54,040 nt of DNA from Promethearchaeota archaeon (GCA_030605085.1 JAUWBH010000014.1:1-54040), one strand, 5' to 3'. Positions 1-10,000 are shown, numbered from the stretch's first letter. A program made the numbers and translations. The notes: generated by a model not told the origin, from the letters alone.

Positions 1-278
1 TTTCCCTAACCCATTATCGAATATCACGGTTCGAGGATTGCATCCATTCTTGCTCAATCGCTTGCCGCACTTAAGACATGTGTTTCCATAATATAGACCG
101 TTCCATCCCTCTTCATTCCTAAATGATATGGATCTCCGTTAAAAAGTGCCATTCTACTCTCTATTTCGGATGGTAAACTGTCATCTGTAGGTTCAGGTAA
201 TTCTGGAAAAAATTTATTAAGGGTAATTTGTTCTATCTTAATGGGAGTTAATTTTTCTCTTAATTTTGATATTTGCAT
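1..278 (-). pseudogene. zinc-ribbon protein fragment with a frame break; runs off the window start
   Basis: The minus-strand frame opens at ATG 278 and reads an E/P-rich N-terminus (M-Q-I-S-K-L-R), ending at a stop at 54. From about position 120 down to 1 the neighbouring frame is open and looks more protein-like: it contains E-E-G-W-N-G-L-Y-Y-G followed by C-L-K-C-G-K, a C-x2-C zinc knuckle, and stays open to the window edge. The switch lies near 118-126, and one extra T in the short T run there would join the frames. I therefore read this as one gene with a one-base break, cut by the window edge. I do not recognise the family. A zinc-binding role is inferred only from the cysteine pair. Confidence 0.45.
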
Positions 279-457
279 ATTTAAATTATGGGAAAAGCTC
301 CCTATAAATCTTTCCCTTATTATAAATTACTTTTCGCGGGAAATTCTAACTGTTTAATCTATTTCTACTGGAAAATCTATCCGTATCACGATCTTGATGC
401 ATTTCAGGATCAAATCCTTTCGTCATCACTGGATTTTGCAACCATCCATATTTAAAC

Positions 458-466
458 ATTTAAATA
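458..466 (+). promoter_or_regulatory. TATA-like box upstream of the beta-helix gene
   Basis: The run ATTTAAATA lies in an otherwise gene-free 309-base gap (279-587) and resembles an archaeal TATA box. It is about 120 bases before the start at 588, so the mRNA would have a leader of roughly 95 bases. The gap holds nothing else I can name. Confidence 0.35.
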
Positions 467-587
467 GAAATAAATACATATATTAAAATTATACTTTAAA
501 AAAAATCTCATTTAACAAAAAACTCAAATCTTAAAAAAAAATAATTGAATTAAAATTTTAATAAAATAAAAATTTAAAGGTGAAATT

Positions 588-2108
588 ATGAACGAAAAAA
601 ATTTATTAGCGTTAGCGATTATAGGCGTTCTTATTGGAGCTATCGGGCTAGGGCTTGGAGCGTATTCTACAACACAAATTCAAACGGGAGCAGCCCAAGG
701 ACCATCGGGAGACGATGGAGACGATGGAGACGATGGAGACGATGGAGACGATGAAACGGATGTAGAAGAGCCCGCAAATATGTATTATTGCTCTTCCCAA
801 TCTGAAATTGAAGGTGCGTTAGTTACAATCGGTACCGGTCATGGTACAATTATTATAACGGAGAATATTACGCTGAGCTCAGAAATAAATCTTGATGGCG
901 GAGGTCGTTATATTATCCGAGGTGCTGGTCCTATTACACTTAATCGCAATGCGGATGACGAAACATTCAATGTTACGAACGTGCAATCCTTGACTATAGA
1001 AGATTTAAGCATTGACGCAAGTGATACTACATCATTAACATCATCAATACACATAGAAGAAGGGAACAATAATACTGTTTACATTCAAAACATTCACACT
1101 GGTGGTGGTGGTCAGGGTCGAGGATTTTATGTTAATTCTGAAAATGTCTGGATACAAAACTGCTACATTAATGGTTTTTACTACGGGATTTCTTTAGGGC
1201 CTAGTAGTGCAAATTGCCATATTCTTGATAATTCAATATTTGATACTATTGTTACTGGCGCAAATACCGCATACGGTATTAGTTTATCCAATTCCAATTA
1301 CAATACGGTTACCGGTAATATGGTTGAAGATCTTTATTCTACTAATAGTCTTGTATATGGTATTTATTTAGATAATTCCGATTCCAATACACTTACCGGT
1401 AATAGTGTTAATAATATTACTTCTACATATGAAGATAAACCAGCACATGGTATTCGTTTATACTCTTCCTCTCATAATACGCTTAGTGGTAATGTGGTTA
1501 AGGATATTGAAGCTGATAGTAGTTACGCATACGGTATTCGTTTAACTGATACTTCCGATTACAATACACTTACTGGCAATAGTGTTGAAGATATTGATTC
1601 TGTTAGTGGTGTTGCAATAGGAATTTATCTGTACAGTTGCGATTACAATACGCTTACTGGCAATAGTGTTAATGATATTGATTCTGTTGATAGCAACGCA
1701 AACGGTATTTGGTTAGCCTATTCCTCTCATAATACGCTTAGTGGTAATAGTTTTAATGATATTAGTTCTGGAACTGGTCCGTTTATTAATAATGCATACG
1801 GTATTCGTTTATTTTCTAATTCCCATTACAATACGATTATAGGGAATACGGTTGAAGATATTGATTCTATTGATGACAAGGTTTACGGTATATATGTGGA
1901 CACTAGCGATAACAATACGATTATAGGGAATACGGTTGAAGATATTTATTCTGCTTCTGATTTTGGATATGGAATTTATGTGTATATTTCCGATTACAAT
2001 GCGGTTTTAGTGAATATAATTTATTTATGCACGACTGATACTATTTTAATAACTGGTGGCACGGGGAATATTGCTGATCATAATATTCCTGAATATATTG
2101 TTCCTTAG
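588..2108 (+). CDS. secreted or anchored right-handed beta-helix (NosD-like) repeat protein
   Basis: 506 residues. ATG 588 is preceded by a good Shine-Dalgarno site, AAAGGTGA at 576-583. Residues 7-27 form one hydrophobic segment, a signal anchor. Residues about 40-56 are a tandem G-D-D linker. From about residue 80 to 490 the protein is built of repeated strands with the signature N-T-x-T/S-G-N-x-V-x-D-I, typical of NosD/pectate-lyase-type parallel beta-helices. These families usually sit outside the cell and bind or cleave polysaccharides; no catalytic site can be named here. The gene stands alone on the plus strand in accessory DNA. Part of it (1008-1090) is duplicated at 2789-2871. A cell-surface or adhesion role is inference. 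Confidence 0.75.
   Translation: MNEKNLLALAIIGVLIGAIGLGLGAYSTTQIQTGAAQGPSGDDGDDGDDGDDGDDETDVEEPANMYYCSSQSEIEGALVTIGTGHGTIIITENITLSSEINLDGGGRYIIRGAGPITLNRNADDETFNVTNVQSLTIEDLSIDASDTTSLTSSIHIEEGNNNTVYIQNIHTGGGGQGRGFYVNSENVWIQNCYINGFYYGISLGPSSANCHILDNSIFDTIVTGANTAYGISLSNSNYNTVTGNMVEDLYSTNSLVYGIYLDNSDSNTLTGNSVNNITSTYEDKPAHGIRLYSSSHNTLSGNVVKDIEADSSYAYGIRLTDTSDYNTLTGNSVEDIDSVSGVAIGIYLYSCDYNTLTGNSVNDIDSVDSNANGIWLAYSSHNTLSGNSFNDISSGTGPFINNAYGIRLFSNSHYNTIIGNTVEDIDSIDDKVYGIYVDTSDNNTIIGNTVEDIYSASDFGYGIYVYISDYNAVLVNIIYLCTTDTILITGGTGNIADHNIPEYIVP
711..755 (+). repeat. five-copy 9-nt tandem repeat encoding a Gly-Asp-Asp linker
   Basis: The unit GACGATGGA occurs five times in tandem (the last copy ends GAA) and encodes (D-D-G)n. 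It lies between the membrane anchor and the beta-helix domain of the 588-2108 protein. Such short in-frame repeats can change copy number by slippage and so alter linker length. Confidence 0.85.
1008..1090 (+). repeat. source copy of an 83-bp duplication (second copy at 2789-2871)
   Basis: This stretch of the beta-helix gene matches 2789-2871 at 77 of 83 positions by hand count. The other copy lies outside any intact gene, so this one is the likely source, or a common relative is. Confidence 0.85.
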
Positions 2109-2410
2109 TGTATATTATTCCTAATAGAATTCAAATTTAAATTTATACAATTTTTTTTTTTTTCTTTATTCTTTAAAATTCAAATTTCTGTTTAATTCGC
2201 ATATTATTTTTATTTAATAAATTATAATATAATTAGAATCAATTAGGGCTTTCAACAGTTTCCAAAAAACTAGAAAAATCTGGACATTCGAAATGTAACA
2301 TATGTCAAGATATTACTTGTTTTTATATATGGAGCCTACTAGTCACTACAATTAAAATCTGAACTATAATTTTTAAACTAAAAATATGGTAAAATAAATA
2401 CGGTAATTTA

Positions 2411-2751
2411 TGGGGTTAATGCCTTTTAGGTGATAACCCAATTTTTTTTCATTTCGTTATTTTGTAAAAATTTAGATGGATTTAATATAAACCTTTGGAT
2501 TTGTTAAATTCTTGCTCTATGGACTATCATTCTTTGGGCAATTAAGCGCCTCAGCTTTCGGGGAAACATTAAAATAAAAGATCTCCCCAATATTAATTAG
2601 TTGTTAAAAAATGGTGGGAGAAAACAATGAGTTATCCTAGTTTAGATAAAAAAATGCGAATAAACTTTTTTTCGGGTCCTAAAAAGTGGAACTCAAAATC
2701 TACTTCTCAACATATGTGCGCCCATGTGGGTTCTATTACACTTATACTCTA
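2411..2751 (+). mobile_element. remnant 5' end of the IS element found intact at 52160-53722
   Basis: Reading the plus strand, the sequence begins with a degenerate copy of the IS terminal repeat (CCTTTTAGGTGATAACCCAA at 2422-2441). It continues with the same non-coding leader, including the GC-rich hairpin patch near 2545-2570. From ATG 2627 it codes for about 40 residues (R-I-N-F-F-S-G-P-K-K) matching the N-terminus of the intact transposase, then meets a stop at 2749-2751. The rest of the element is missing. The copy is inverted relative to the intact one and clearly diverged, so it is an old truncated insertion. Confidence 0.85.
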
Positions 2752-2788
2752 ATTTATTTATTTTTTTATTAATTCCATTACTTTCAAA

Positions 2789-2871
2789 AGCATTGACGCA
2801 AGTGATACTACATCATTAACATCATCAATATACATAGATGAAGGGAACGATAATCCTGTGTATATTCAAAA
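2789..2871 (+). repeat. second copy of the 83-bp beta-helix gene segment
   Basis: It is about 93 percent identical to 1008-1090. It lies directly after the truncated IS fragment and runs into a foreign coding fragment, so it is out of context. Confidence 0.85.
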
Positions 2872-3113
2872 GGATAAAAAGTAAGGAAGAAAAAAAAGAG
2901 ATAAGACAGGAGCTTATTTATAGGTTTAAAGAAAAATCCATTATAGATTGTATTTATAGAGGTGTTTGCCCTGTTTGTGGAGAATTTAACACAAAAGATC
3001 ATTTATTCGCATTTGAGTTTAATCATTTATACGAATTGCAAAAAATTGTAAGAAAACTCTCACCCAACAAAGTCGGTCACCCACCCATAAGCTTTTTTAT
3101 TTTCTTAGAGTAG
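2868..3113 (+). pseudogene. fragment of a CxxC...NH (HNH-like or zinc) protein
   Basis: An open frame of about 80 residues with no plausible start of its own begins where the duplicated beta-helix segment ends. It contains C-P-V-C-G-E-F, then H-L-F-A-F-E-F-N-H. A cysteine pair followed by a histidine/NH cluster resembles HNH-type nuclease zinc sites. The lysine-rich N-terminal part looks like the interior of a longer protein, so I call it a truncated remnant. The HNH assignment is tentative. Confidence 0.4.
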
Positions 3114-3184
3114 AGGGCTGGTGATCCTTGTAGGATGATAGTTTGATGATTTAAAAAAATAAAAAAGGTATAAAAATAATTTGA

Positions 3185-4390
3185 TTAACTATATTTATTT
3201 AATTTACCTGAAGATTCATTAGGATAATTTTCAAACATTTTTCCCCAGCTAGTTTTCATAAATGCTTTTATCCTTTTTTTGCCGATAGTTGGATACCAGA
3301 ACATATCGTGATAAATGAGCGAGCCCAAAATAGGTAAAGCCATAAAGAGCTTATTATGCATTAATGGATGTAAGAAGGATAATTTTCCTTTTCGTACCAT
3401 TTGATCACCCCAAATTACCAGACTCCGTTTTACTTTAAAGTTCCAATTAATTTTAGTTATGTCTTCCCCAATTGTTTCAATTTGATCAACATCTCCACAT
3501 CCTAAGCCTTCGTCGTGAGCTAATTTTATAGCCGGTAATTTCATAGGGTCAAAACCCATCATTTTTGCAACAACGGCATCAACTGCAACCTGATCATATC
3601 CCGCTAGCAAATGATTCTTAATTCGCGGCATCATGGTTCGCGGGCCAGCAAGATCACCACAAACGGTTCCATCAACTATCGCCATAATACTTGGATGTAT
3701 CTGTTTTTGTATTATGAGAAGATCTACCAATACTTCTGATAAAAATTGATGGCTAAAATGACGCCGTTTTGTCAAAAGTCCGCCAAAGGCGTTTTTCATT
3801 GCACAGGTTATGCCACCATGTTTTAGCGCATCTTTAGTGTGTTTTAAAGAGCCTCCGATAACTCCAGTATGTCCGTGCGTTTTAATTGTGGGCAAATGTA
3901 AAATTGGCTTGCCCATATAAAACGATGGAATGCGAAATCCTGCTGGAAAGATTTTCGAATCTAAGACGTGTAATTCTTTATCTTTCAATGTTTCGAATTT
4001 CGATCTTAGATCGTCATCATATGGAATGAATGGAACTCTAGTTAAAGGAACAAACCACGCGCCATATTTAGAAATTAATGGAGCCCATTTGTTTTTTTGT
4101 ATTTTTTTGGCAATATTAGTCACTATGGTGCGATTCTCGGCTGTAAAAAGGTTTTCTGGGTCATAACCATCCTCTATCATAGTTTTAAGCACACCTTCAA
4201 CCTGCCAAGGAGGGCTAGAGCACGCAGGAAAGAACTTGGACCAGCTAAGATTGAGTTTAATAATTGTTCTAAGGTTTTTTGGGAATCTTTCTTGATAATT
4301 AGCCATATGCATGAGTCTTGCGTAGTCGCTTAAGACAGTTTCGCTTGATGTCTTTACAACAAATATTTGAGGTTTTACCGACATAATCAT
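3185..4390 (-). CDS. DUF362-family protein
   Basis: 401 residues, with the real start either at M1 or at M3 (M-S-V-K-P-Q). The body matches the DUF362 pattern: an early stretch I-I-K-L-N-L-S-W-S-K, a central G-G-I-T-C-A-M-K-N-A-F-G-G, and the conserved A-G-Y-D-Q-V-A-V-D-A segment. DUF362 proteins are widespread in archaea and often carry ferredoxin domains; this one shows no cysteine-rich ferredoxin tail. Biochemical function is not known. It is the last gene of a tight minus-strand set with PHP (4 bases away) and UbiA upstream. Confidence 0.8.
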   Translation of the reverse strand: MIMSVKPQIFVVKTSSETVLSDYARLMHMANYQERFPKNLRTIIKLNLSWSKFFPACSSPPWQVEGVLKTMIEDGYDPENLFTAENRTIVTNIAKKIQKNKWAPLISKYGAWFVPLTRVPFIPYDDDLRSKFETLKDKELHVLDSKIFPAGFRIPSFYMGKPILHLPTIKTHGHTGVIGGSLKHTKDALKHGGITCAMKNAFGGLLTKRRHFSHQFLSEVLVDLLIIQKQIHPSIMAIVDGTVCGDLAGPRTMMPRIKNHLLAGYDQVAVDAVVAKMMGFDPMKLPAIKLAHDEGLGCGDVDQIETIGEDITKINWNFKVKRSLVIWGDQMVRKGKLSFLHPLMHNKLFMALPILGSLIYHDMFWYPTIGKKRIKAFMKTSWGKMFENYPNESSGKLNKYS

Positions 4391-4394
4391 AAAA

Positions 4395-5081
4395 TTAAAA
4401 GTATAGACTTTTCTTAAATTTGTTGAATAATGTTATAACATGGACAAATGGCGAGGACAATTTGCCCTTACTTTCTGATTTTTTTGCTAACAGACTCTTT
4501 TTAACCGATTCTAAAGAAACATCGGAGATATCACGGATTAAAGTGTAACCATTTCCAATTTCTTTTAAAGTATGGGCATCAGATCCTCCAGTTTCGAAAA
4601 GCTGATACTTTTCATTGAATTTTTTCGCTTTTTTTACACAATATTTAAAAATTATTCTAGAATTCATGATTTCTATGCCATCGATAAGTGATTCTATCAT
4701 TTCTTTTGTAATCAAATCCATTTTCAAGTGGTTGCTTCTTAAGAAATCAAATGGATGGGGTATTATTATTAAACCGTTGTTTTCCTTGATTTTTCTAACA
4801 ATCGAGAAAAAGTTGTTATCCTTTGTATCAATTTCATTTTCTAAAAATAATCCGATTACTTCTCCAATATCCGTTTCTATTTCCATCCCTGGTATAAGAA
4901 TTATATCATCGTCCTTAATTGCATTTTTTAAAGTATAGTAAGCTTTTAAATTTCCATGATCCGTAATCGCAAAGCCATTAAGACCTTTATATTTTGCATA
5001 TTTTAAAAGATCAAAAGGTTTGGTTAGAGAATCCCCAGAATAAATTGTATGAATATGTAAATCTAATTTAATGTCTGGCAA
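4395..5081 (-). CDS. PHP-domain metal-dependent phosphoesterase
   Basis: 228 residues. The PHP metal-site motifs are visible in order: D-L-H-I-H-T (H9, H11), S-G-D, T-D-H (H42), I-P-H-P around residue 108 and G-G-S-D-A-H around residue 165. The size fits a stand-alone trinuclear-metal phosphoesterase acting on small phosphate esters. It lies 13 bases downstream of the UbiA-like gene. In mycobacteria the DPPR synthase is likewise followed by a phosphatase step, so this enzyme could remove the phosphate from a prenyl-phosphoribose product. That link is inference from context. Confidence 0.85.
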   Translation of the reverse strand: MPDIKLDLHIHTIYSGDSLTKPFDLLKYAKYKGLNGFAITDHGNLKAYYTLKNAIKDDDIILIPGMEIETDIGEVIGLFLENEIDTKDNNFFSIVRKIKENNGLIIIPHPFDFLRSNHLKMDLITKEMIESLIDGIEIMNSRIIFKYCVKKAKKFNEKYQLFETGGSDAHTLKEIGNGYTLIRDISDVSLESVKKSLLAKKSESKGKLSSPFVHVITLFNKFKKSLYF

Positions 5082-5093
5082 TTTTCTTTAACC

Positions 5094-6044
5094 TTATTGA
5101 AGGAATATAGAAATTAGTAATTTGATAATTATTTCGTAGTAAAACGCAAATAATAGAATAATAAAGAGAAATACACCTGCGATTACCATCCCCTTATCAG
5201 TAAAAAGCTTTTCTGCACTCCTTGCTATTTTAGGCTTTTCCGTTGACAAATACAAATACCGCATAATTATATAAAGTAGTAAAGGCACTGTTAAGAATAC
5301 AATGTAATCCCTAAAATAGAGTGATGCTTCTGTGAAGAAATTAAATTTTATAATTAAATATAAAGTCCAAGTTATAAAGATTGAACTTGAAATAATTGTT
5401 TGAAATTGGTTTAGTAGCATAATATTATATTTCTCATAGATTTTTTTATGTTCTATGGCATTCTCTGTTCCTAATAATTCTAAATCGCCTTTTCTTTTCG
5501 CGATTGATAAAAACATGGCAATTTCAAAAATGGCTAATAATAACCATGGAGAAACTACTACTTCAATTAAGACGGCTCCCGCAAGAGCTCTCCATAAATA
5601 ACCTAAAGACAAGACTACTATGTCCATAAAAGCGATATTTTTAAATAGGTGATTGTACAACTGTCCGGTAATAAAGAGCAGGATAATCATTGTGATAAAT
5701 AAAAAATTATGAATAAATAAGACGATTATCATGATGGCAATCGCAGTTAAAGCTATGATAATACCAATTGCTACAATAACAGATATTTCGCCCGAAGCAA
5801 GGGGTTTCTTTTTTATTTTTTCTGAATGTCGTTTGTCTTTTTCAACATCTCTAATGTCATTTATAATGTAATTAATTGAAGATACACAGCATAACACTAT
5901 GAAACCTAAAATGAGAAGTGGATAAAGAGAAAGGTTAAATAAACTTACGCTAAAAAATAAGCCGACGAAGAGCAACCCATTTTTAAAGTATTGCTTCACT
6001 CGTAATAAGTTCAAAAGATTTTTAATTCTACTCATACTAATCAA
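5094..6044 (-). CDS. UbiA-family prenyltransferase, decaprenyl-phosphate phosphoribosyltransferase-like
   Basis: 316 residues with about eight to nine membrane helices. The first Asp-rich UbiA motif is N62-D-I-R-D-V-E-K-D70, followed by K-K-P-L-A-S-G. This version is the one seen in the mycobacterial Rv3806c (UbiA/DPPR synthase) branch, which transfers phosphoribose to a polyprenyl phosphate. The protein would sit in the membrane and make a lipid-linked pentose or a related prenylated product. It is the first gene of the UbiA-PHP-DUF362 run. A role in other prenyl transfer, such as ether lipid or quinone synthesis, cannot be excluded from sequence alone. Confidence 0.8.
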   Translation of the reverse strand: MISMSRIKNLLNLLRVKQYFKNGLLFVGLFFSVSLFNLSLYPLLILGFIVLCCVSSINYIINDIRDVEKDKRHSEKIKKKPLASGEISVIVAIGIIIALTAIAIMIIVLFIHNFLFITMIILLFITGQLYNHLFKNIAFMDIVVLSLGYLWRALAGAVLIEVVVSPWLLLAIFEIAMFLSIAKRKGDLELLGTENAIEHKKIYEKYNIMLLNQFQTIISSSIFITWTLYLIIKFNFFTEASLYFRDYIVFLTVPLLLYIIMRYLYLSTEKPKIARSAEKLFTDKGMVIAGVFLFIILLFAFYYEIIIKLLISIFLQ

Positions 6045-6076
6045 TTCTCAGAAAAGCGCATTTGTATTAAACTTTA

Positions 6077-8618
6077 TTAAATCATAACCTTTTCTGGTTT
6101 AAATTTTTTTACTAATTTATAACCGAAACGGCTAAAAATACTCGTTTCAGATTTCTTCTGAATCATTGCTGTACCATATTCAAAAGAGATTGTTTCAATT
6201 GTTTTATAGTCAATGGATTTTTCTTTTCTAAAAATATTTCTAATAACGATTTCCCCCTTGATATTATCTTCTATTGAACCTTTTTCCACTTGTTCAATAT
6301 TAACATTAATTACATTTTTAATTACTCCTACTTCCAAGTTGTTTACTGGCTTTTTGAGAAAAATTGTAGTTCTAAGCTGATTTTTAATCAACCAACGAAT
6401 CAATTCAATCTCAGATTTTCGGTAAGAGATATTTCTTCTTAACGGGAGATAAATATTTTTTGGATGAATAATCAATTTACCGAGCCTAAATTTTAGCGAT
6501 TCTTGATCTTTTGGATCTTTCTCAGAAAAATTAACAAATTCTAGCATATAATCTTTAAAATTTTCAGCGGGAATTATATTTGTACATTTATACACTTTCA
6601 TTTCGCTCTTAATTCTTAAAAAAACATCGTTGTCTTTAAATTTTTTAACGAAATCAATTGAGGTGGGTAATTTTGTCTTACTTATTTGTTTAAGGATTTT
6701 ATTTTTATTCTCATCAAAAAAGATATAATTTCCATCTTTAGCGTCTTGATGTAATTCAACATCAGATAAAATTAGGGAAGTTTCATTTTTAAGGAAATAA
6801 GAATCGTTCAAATTTATTTGTTTTTTTGAGTAAAGTGAACTTTTTAATTGTAGCTTTTGTTTTGTTTTTATATCATTAATAATATATTGTTCCGAATCGC
6901 ATATATCATCATGAAATTGAATATCTTCTAGTGTTCCAATAATAATTTCTTCCGTAATTTTATTTTTAAAAATAAAATCATTATTGAGGTCTAATTTATA
7001 TAGTTCTCGTCTTCCAAGGTCCTCTAACATTAACGATACATCTTGAACTCTAAAAAAATCTTTAAATTTTTCGTTTGCGATTATTTTGAATGTATTGCGC
7101 GCTTCTTCAAATTTCTTTGCGTATTTAATTTGTTTCGATCTTTTTAGGCATATAAATGGTAATAAAGCTTCTTCGCTTGGTTTTAAATCATCGCCTAAAA
7201 GAGCTGCTATACGATGAAAGGTAGGAGGATGCGAATTCATTAAATTAGATAATAGAGACGCTCTTGATGGTTTAATCATAGAACGATAGAGATATTCCGC
7301 AGTATCCATATAATCTAAAAGTTGATTATCCTTCGATATTTTTTCATCACAGAGGAGCATTGTATTAAATCCTATTTCTCGACCGTTTGCGTAAAAGCTT
7401 TCTAAATTATAAAGAGCTTTAGCAAGTTCTCTAGCATATCCTGCCGTTTTTGCTTTTAAATCAGCTTTTCCCTCTAATATTCTTACAAAAATAAAAAAAA
7501 AACATATATATTACAAGGTTTAAAAAGATAAAAGTAATCATCGGAATTTGTGGATCGCCAAATGTATAATCGTAATAAGTAGCAGGTAAACCAAGAAGCA
7601 TACGAAACACCAAATCGGCCGTAGTAATAAAAGTTAATATTAGCGTGTGTTTACCTTTTGTATGTGCTAATTCGTGAGCAACAATACCTTTCATCTCATC
7701 TTTGGGAATTTGATTTATATCTTCAGCGATAATAGCAATTCTTTTGTCAAAAAACGAACCATAAGCCATAGCGTTTAATATTGGATACTTTCCAAAACCT
7801 ACCTTAACTTTTCCTTTAATTCCGAGATCATTTTTTATATTTTCTACAGTTGATAATAATTCCTCATTTTCAACTCTTTTAATTCCCAAGAGTTTGTCAA
7901 GAATAGAACCAGATACAAAATATACAATCCAATTAACGACTATCAATACAAAATATATATTATAAATGAAATTGAGGGGATTTATATTATCGGAGCTAAG
8001 AGGAGAACTATAAATGAATTCTATTGGGGTATATTGATTAATAAACACTATAGCTAACCATGCAATGATGTATAGAAATAACAATAAATAGGCGGGACTC
8101 ATAAATCTCCAGACTATAATGTACTTTCTACCAAAAAATAAAAATCCTAAAGCAAGGATTATCCAAAAAGAAAATGCAAAGGCGGTATTAACATAAAAAG
8201 GATCTTCTAAATAAAAAGATACTAAACCCGCAACAAAGATTACGTTGTATGTAACTAAGCTGATTATTAAAATTTTATTTATTACAGGATATTCTCTTAA
8301 CTCATAAACACCAAACCAGAGATAAATAGAAAAAGCACCCATTATCGATGTTAACAAGTCCTTTGTGACGAACAAAATAAGAAAAAATAAAAAAGCAATT
8401 GCGACTAAATCACTAAGTTCGGAGCGTCTGCTTATTTTAGCCCAGTGATAAATTTCATTAATCGATAATAAAAAAAAGAAAACAACAGGATAAAATGTCC
8501 AGTCCATTAAAATATCAATCCATTGAAATTGAAATAAAATGAAATAGAAGAAATAAAAAAGACCTATAGACATAAATAGATAAACAACAAATAGAAAATA
8601 CCTAATTAACTTTTTCAA
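6077..8618 (-). pseudogene. M48-family (HtpX-like) membrane metalloprotease with a one-base frame break
   Basis: Two frames encode one protein. The first (8618 to 7461) has about nine membrane helices, then N-A-M-A-Y-G and the zinc motif H315-E-L-A-H319, and stops shortly after. The second, reading on to 6077, supplies I-L-E-G-K-A-D (third zinc ligand, ExxAD type) and the M48 signature S-H-P-P-T-F-H-R-I-A-A-L, plus a C-terminal region of about 300 residues of unknown fold. Removing one base from the T10 run on the coding strand (A10 at 7493-7502) joins them into a clean 846-residue reading. Without the join the protein lacks a zinc ligand and should be inactive. Sequencing error, slippage or true mutation cannot be told apart here. 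Confidence 0.8.
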
Positions 8619-8807
8619 AATGTTTGCTTTTCTTTCAATTAAAGTTAAAATAGAAAATAAATAATTTAATTTAAATTAAATTAAAAACATCATACTAATT
8701 AAGAACAGAAAGTAAATCCTTTAAAATGAGAATAAAAAAAAATTAAATAAATTAGATTCGATGAGAGGATGGTTTTTATTCTTTTTATTTTAACTTTTTT
8801 AAATTAA

Positions 8808-9881
8808 TTAATTAATTAAATTTTTACCTTCAATTAAATGTTCAGAACAGTCAATATGACGAATCCAATAAATATCTTTTGGTATCACATTATATTTTGG
8901 ACCTTCTGGAATTTTTTCGTTATAAGCAAGTTTAATTAAAATATAGGGCATATTTGCTTTAGGAACATTAAATTTTTTTCCAGCGTAAGAGAAAAAAAAG
9001 CAGGTGGTAAAAAATCTTCCGGCGTTTATTTCGGTGGGACACACATTTCCTCGCTTATCCTCTTTCAGATCTACGCAAAAAACGCCTGTTGCATCGGAAT
9101 CAATAGTCAATACTGCTTGTATAGCCATTTTATTTACTTTATCATCGTGTATAGTTTTTGCTACGATTGGAGTTCCTGTGATACCTGAAGGAGCTAGATA
9201 TGGATAAATATATTCAATCCGTTCTCGAGCTTGTGATGTAATTAATTGTCCCTCTTTAAAAATACTCTGAAATGCAAGATTTCTACCAGGTAAATATTCT
9301 TGAGCAATAAATTCCCAATTATTACCCCTTGAAAGCCAATACTTTATCCAATTTATTCCCGTGTCGACATTTTCCACAGGCGTACTTCCCTTGCCGCCAG
9401 CACCTTTTTTCGCTCTTACCCATATTTTATTTCCTAAAGTATTTAGGGCTTGTTCCATATCTTCTTCTAAATGGTCATTTCTAATTTTTACTGCTTTAAC
9501 TGAAGGAAATCCTTTATCTTTCCAAATATCAGCGCTTTTATACTTGTCTTGTAATATTCGAACAGTCTCTTTTTTTGGAAGGAATGTCATTGCGTTAAGA
9601 TTTTCTCTATTTTCTGATATAACAGAGACTTCTATATCGGGCTGAGCGTGCAAAAATTCAATTTGAGATTTATCAATTATTTCGTTAAGCTTTGGTATAT
9701 ATTCTTTTGAAGTTGCTCGAGGAATTATAAAGGTTTGATTCGTCCATGGCTTGGCAAATTCTATATGATAAAAATTAATGTCTGTGCCATATAATTCCAT
9801 TTTCTCATCAATGGAATTTAGTGATCGTAAAAAATTAACTCCCGCTGGACCTCCGGCACCTGTAACGAGAATTTTCTTCAT
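8808..9881 (-). CDS. ATP-grasp domain enzyme (carbamoyl-phosphate-synthase-like)
   Basis: 357 residues. The N-terminus is a Rossmann-type pre-ATP-grasp domain (I-L-V-T-G-A-G-G-P-A-G). A central ATP-grasp segment follows with a glycine-rich loop, A-K-K-G-A-G-G-K-G-S, near residue 160, and the metal-binding end motif P-T-E-I-N-A-G-R-F near residue 285. Such stand-alone enzymes ligate a carboxylate to an amine or thiol. They are often found next to sugar and cell-envelope genes, as here beside the AglH-like gene. The substrate cannot be told from sequence. Confidence 0.8.
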   Translation of the reverse strand: MKKILVTGAGGPAGVNFLRSLNSIDEKMELYGTDINFYHIEFAKPWTNQTFIIPRATSKEYIPKLNEIIDKSQIEFLHAQPDIEVSVISENRENLNAMTFLPKKETVRILQDKYKSADIWKDKGFPSVKAVKIRNDHLEEDMEQALNTLGNKIWVRAKKGAGGKGSTPVENVDTGINWIKYWLSRGNNWEFIAQEYLPGRNLAFQSIFKEGQLITSQARERIEYIYPYLAPSGITGTPIVAKTIHDDKVNKMAIQAVLTIDSDATGVFCVDLKEDKRGNVCPTEINAGRFFTTCFFFSYAGKKFNVPKANMPYILIKLAYNEKIPEGPKYNVIPKDIYWIRHIDCSEHLIEGKNLIN

Positions 9882-10000
9882 GAAATTTTAGTAATTTTTG
9901 AGAGTAAATGATTATCATAAAAAATAAACCAAGAAATATGAATTTTACTCATCAATGAAAGTGATATTAATACTATTAAAATCTAAATTAATTCTAGCGC

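Noticed and set aside
54..278. An intact 74-residue protein at the left edge
   Set aside because: The more protein-like zinc-ribbon sequence continues in the other frame to the window edge, so the stop at 54 looks like the result of a frame break.
7491..7502. BHB intron at the M48 frame break
   Set aside because: The U-rich segment has no complementary A-rich strand nearby, and a single-base change in the run is enough to join the frames.
8640..8820. Small genes in the AT-rich gap after the M48 gene
   Set aside because: The stretch is made of short AATT repeats with stops in all frames.
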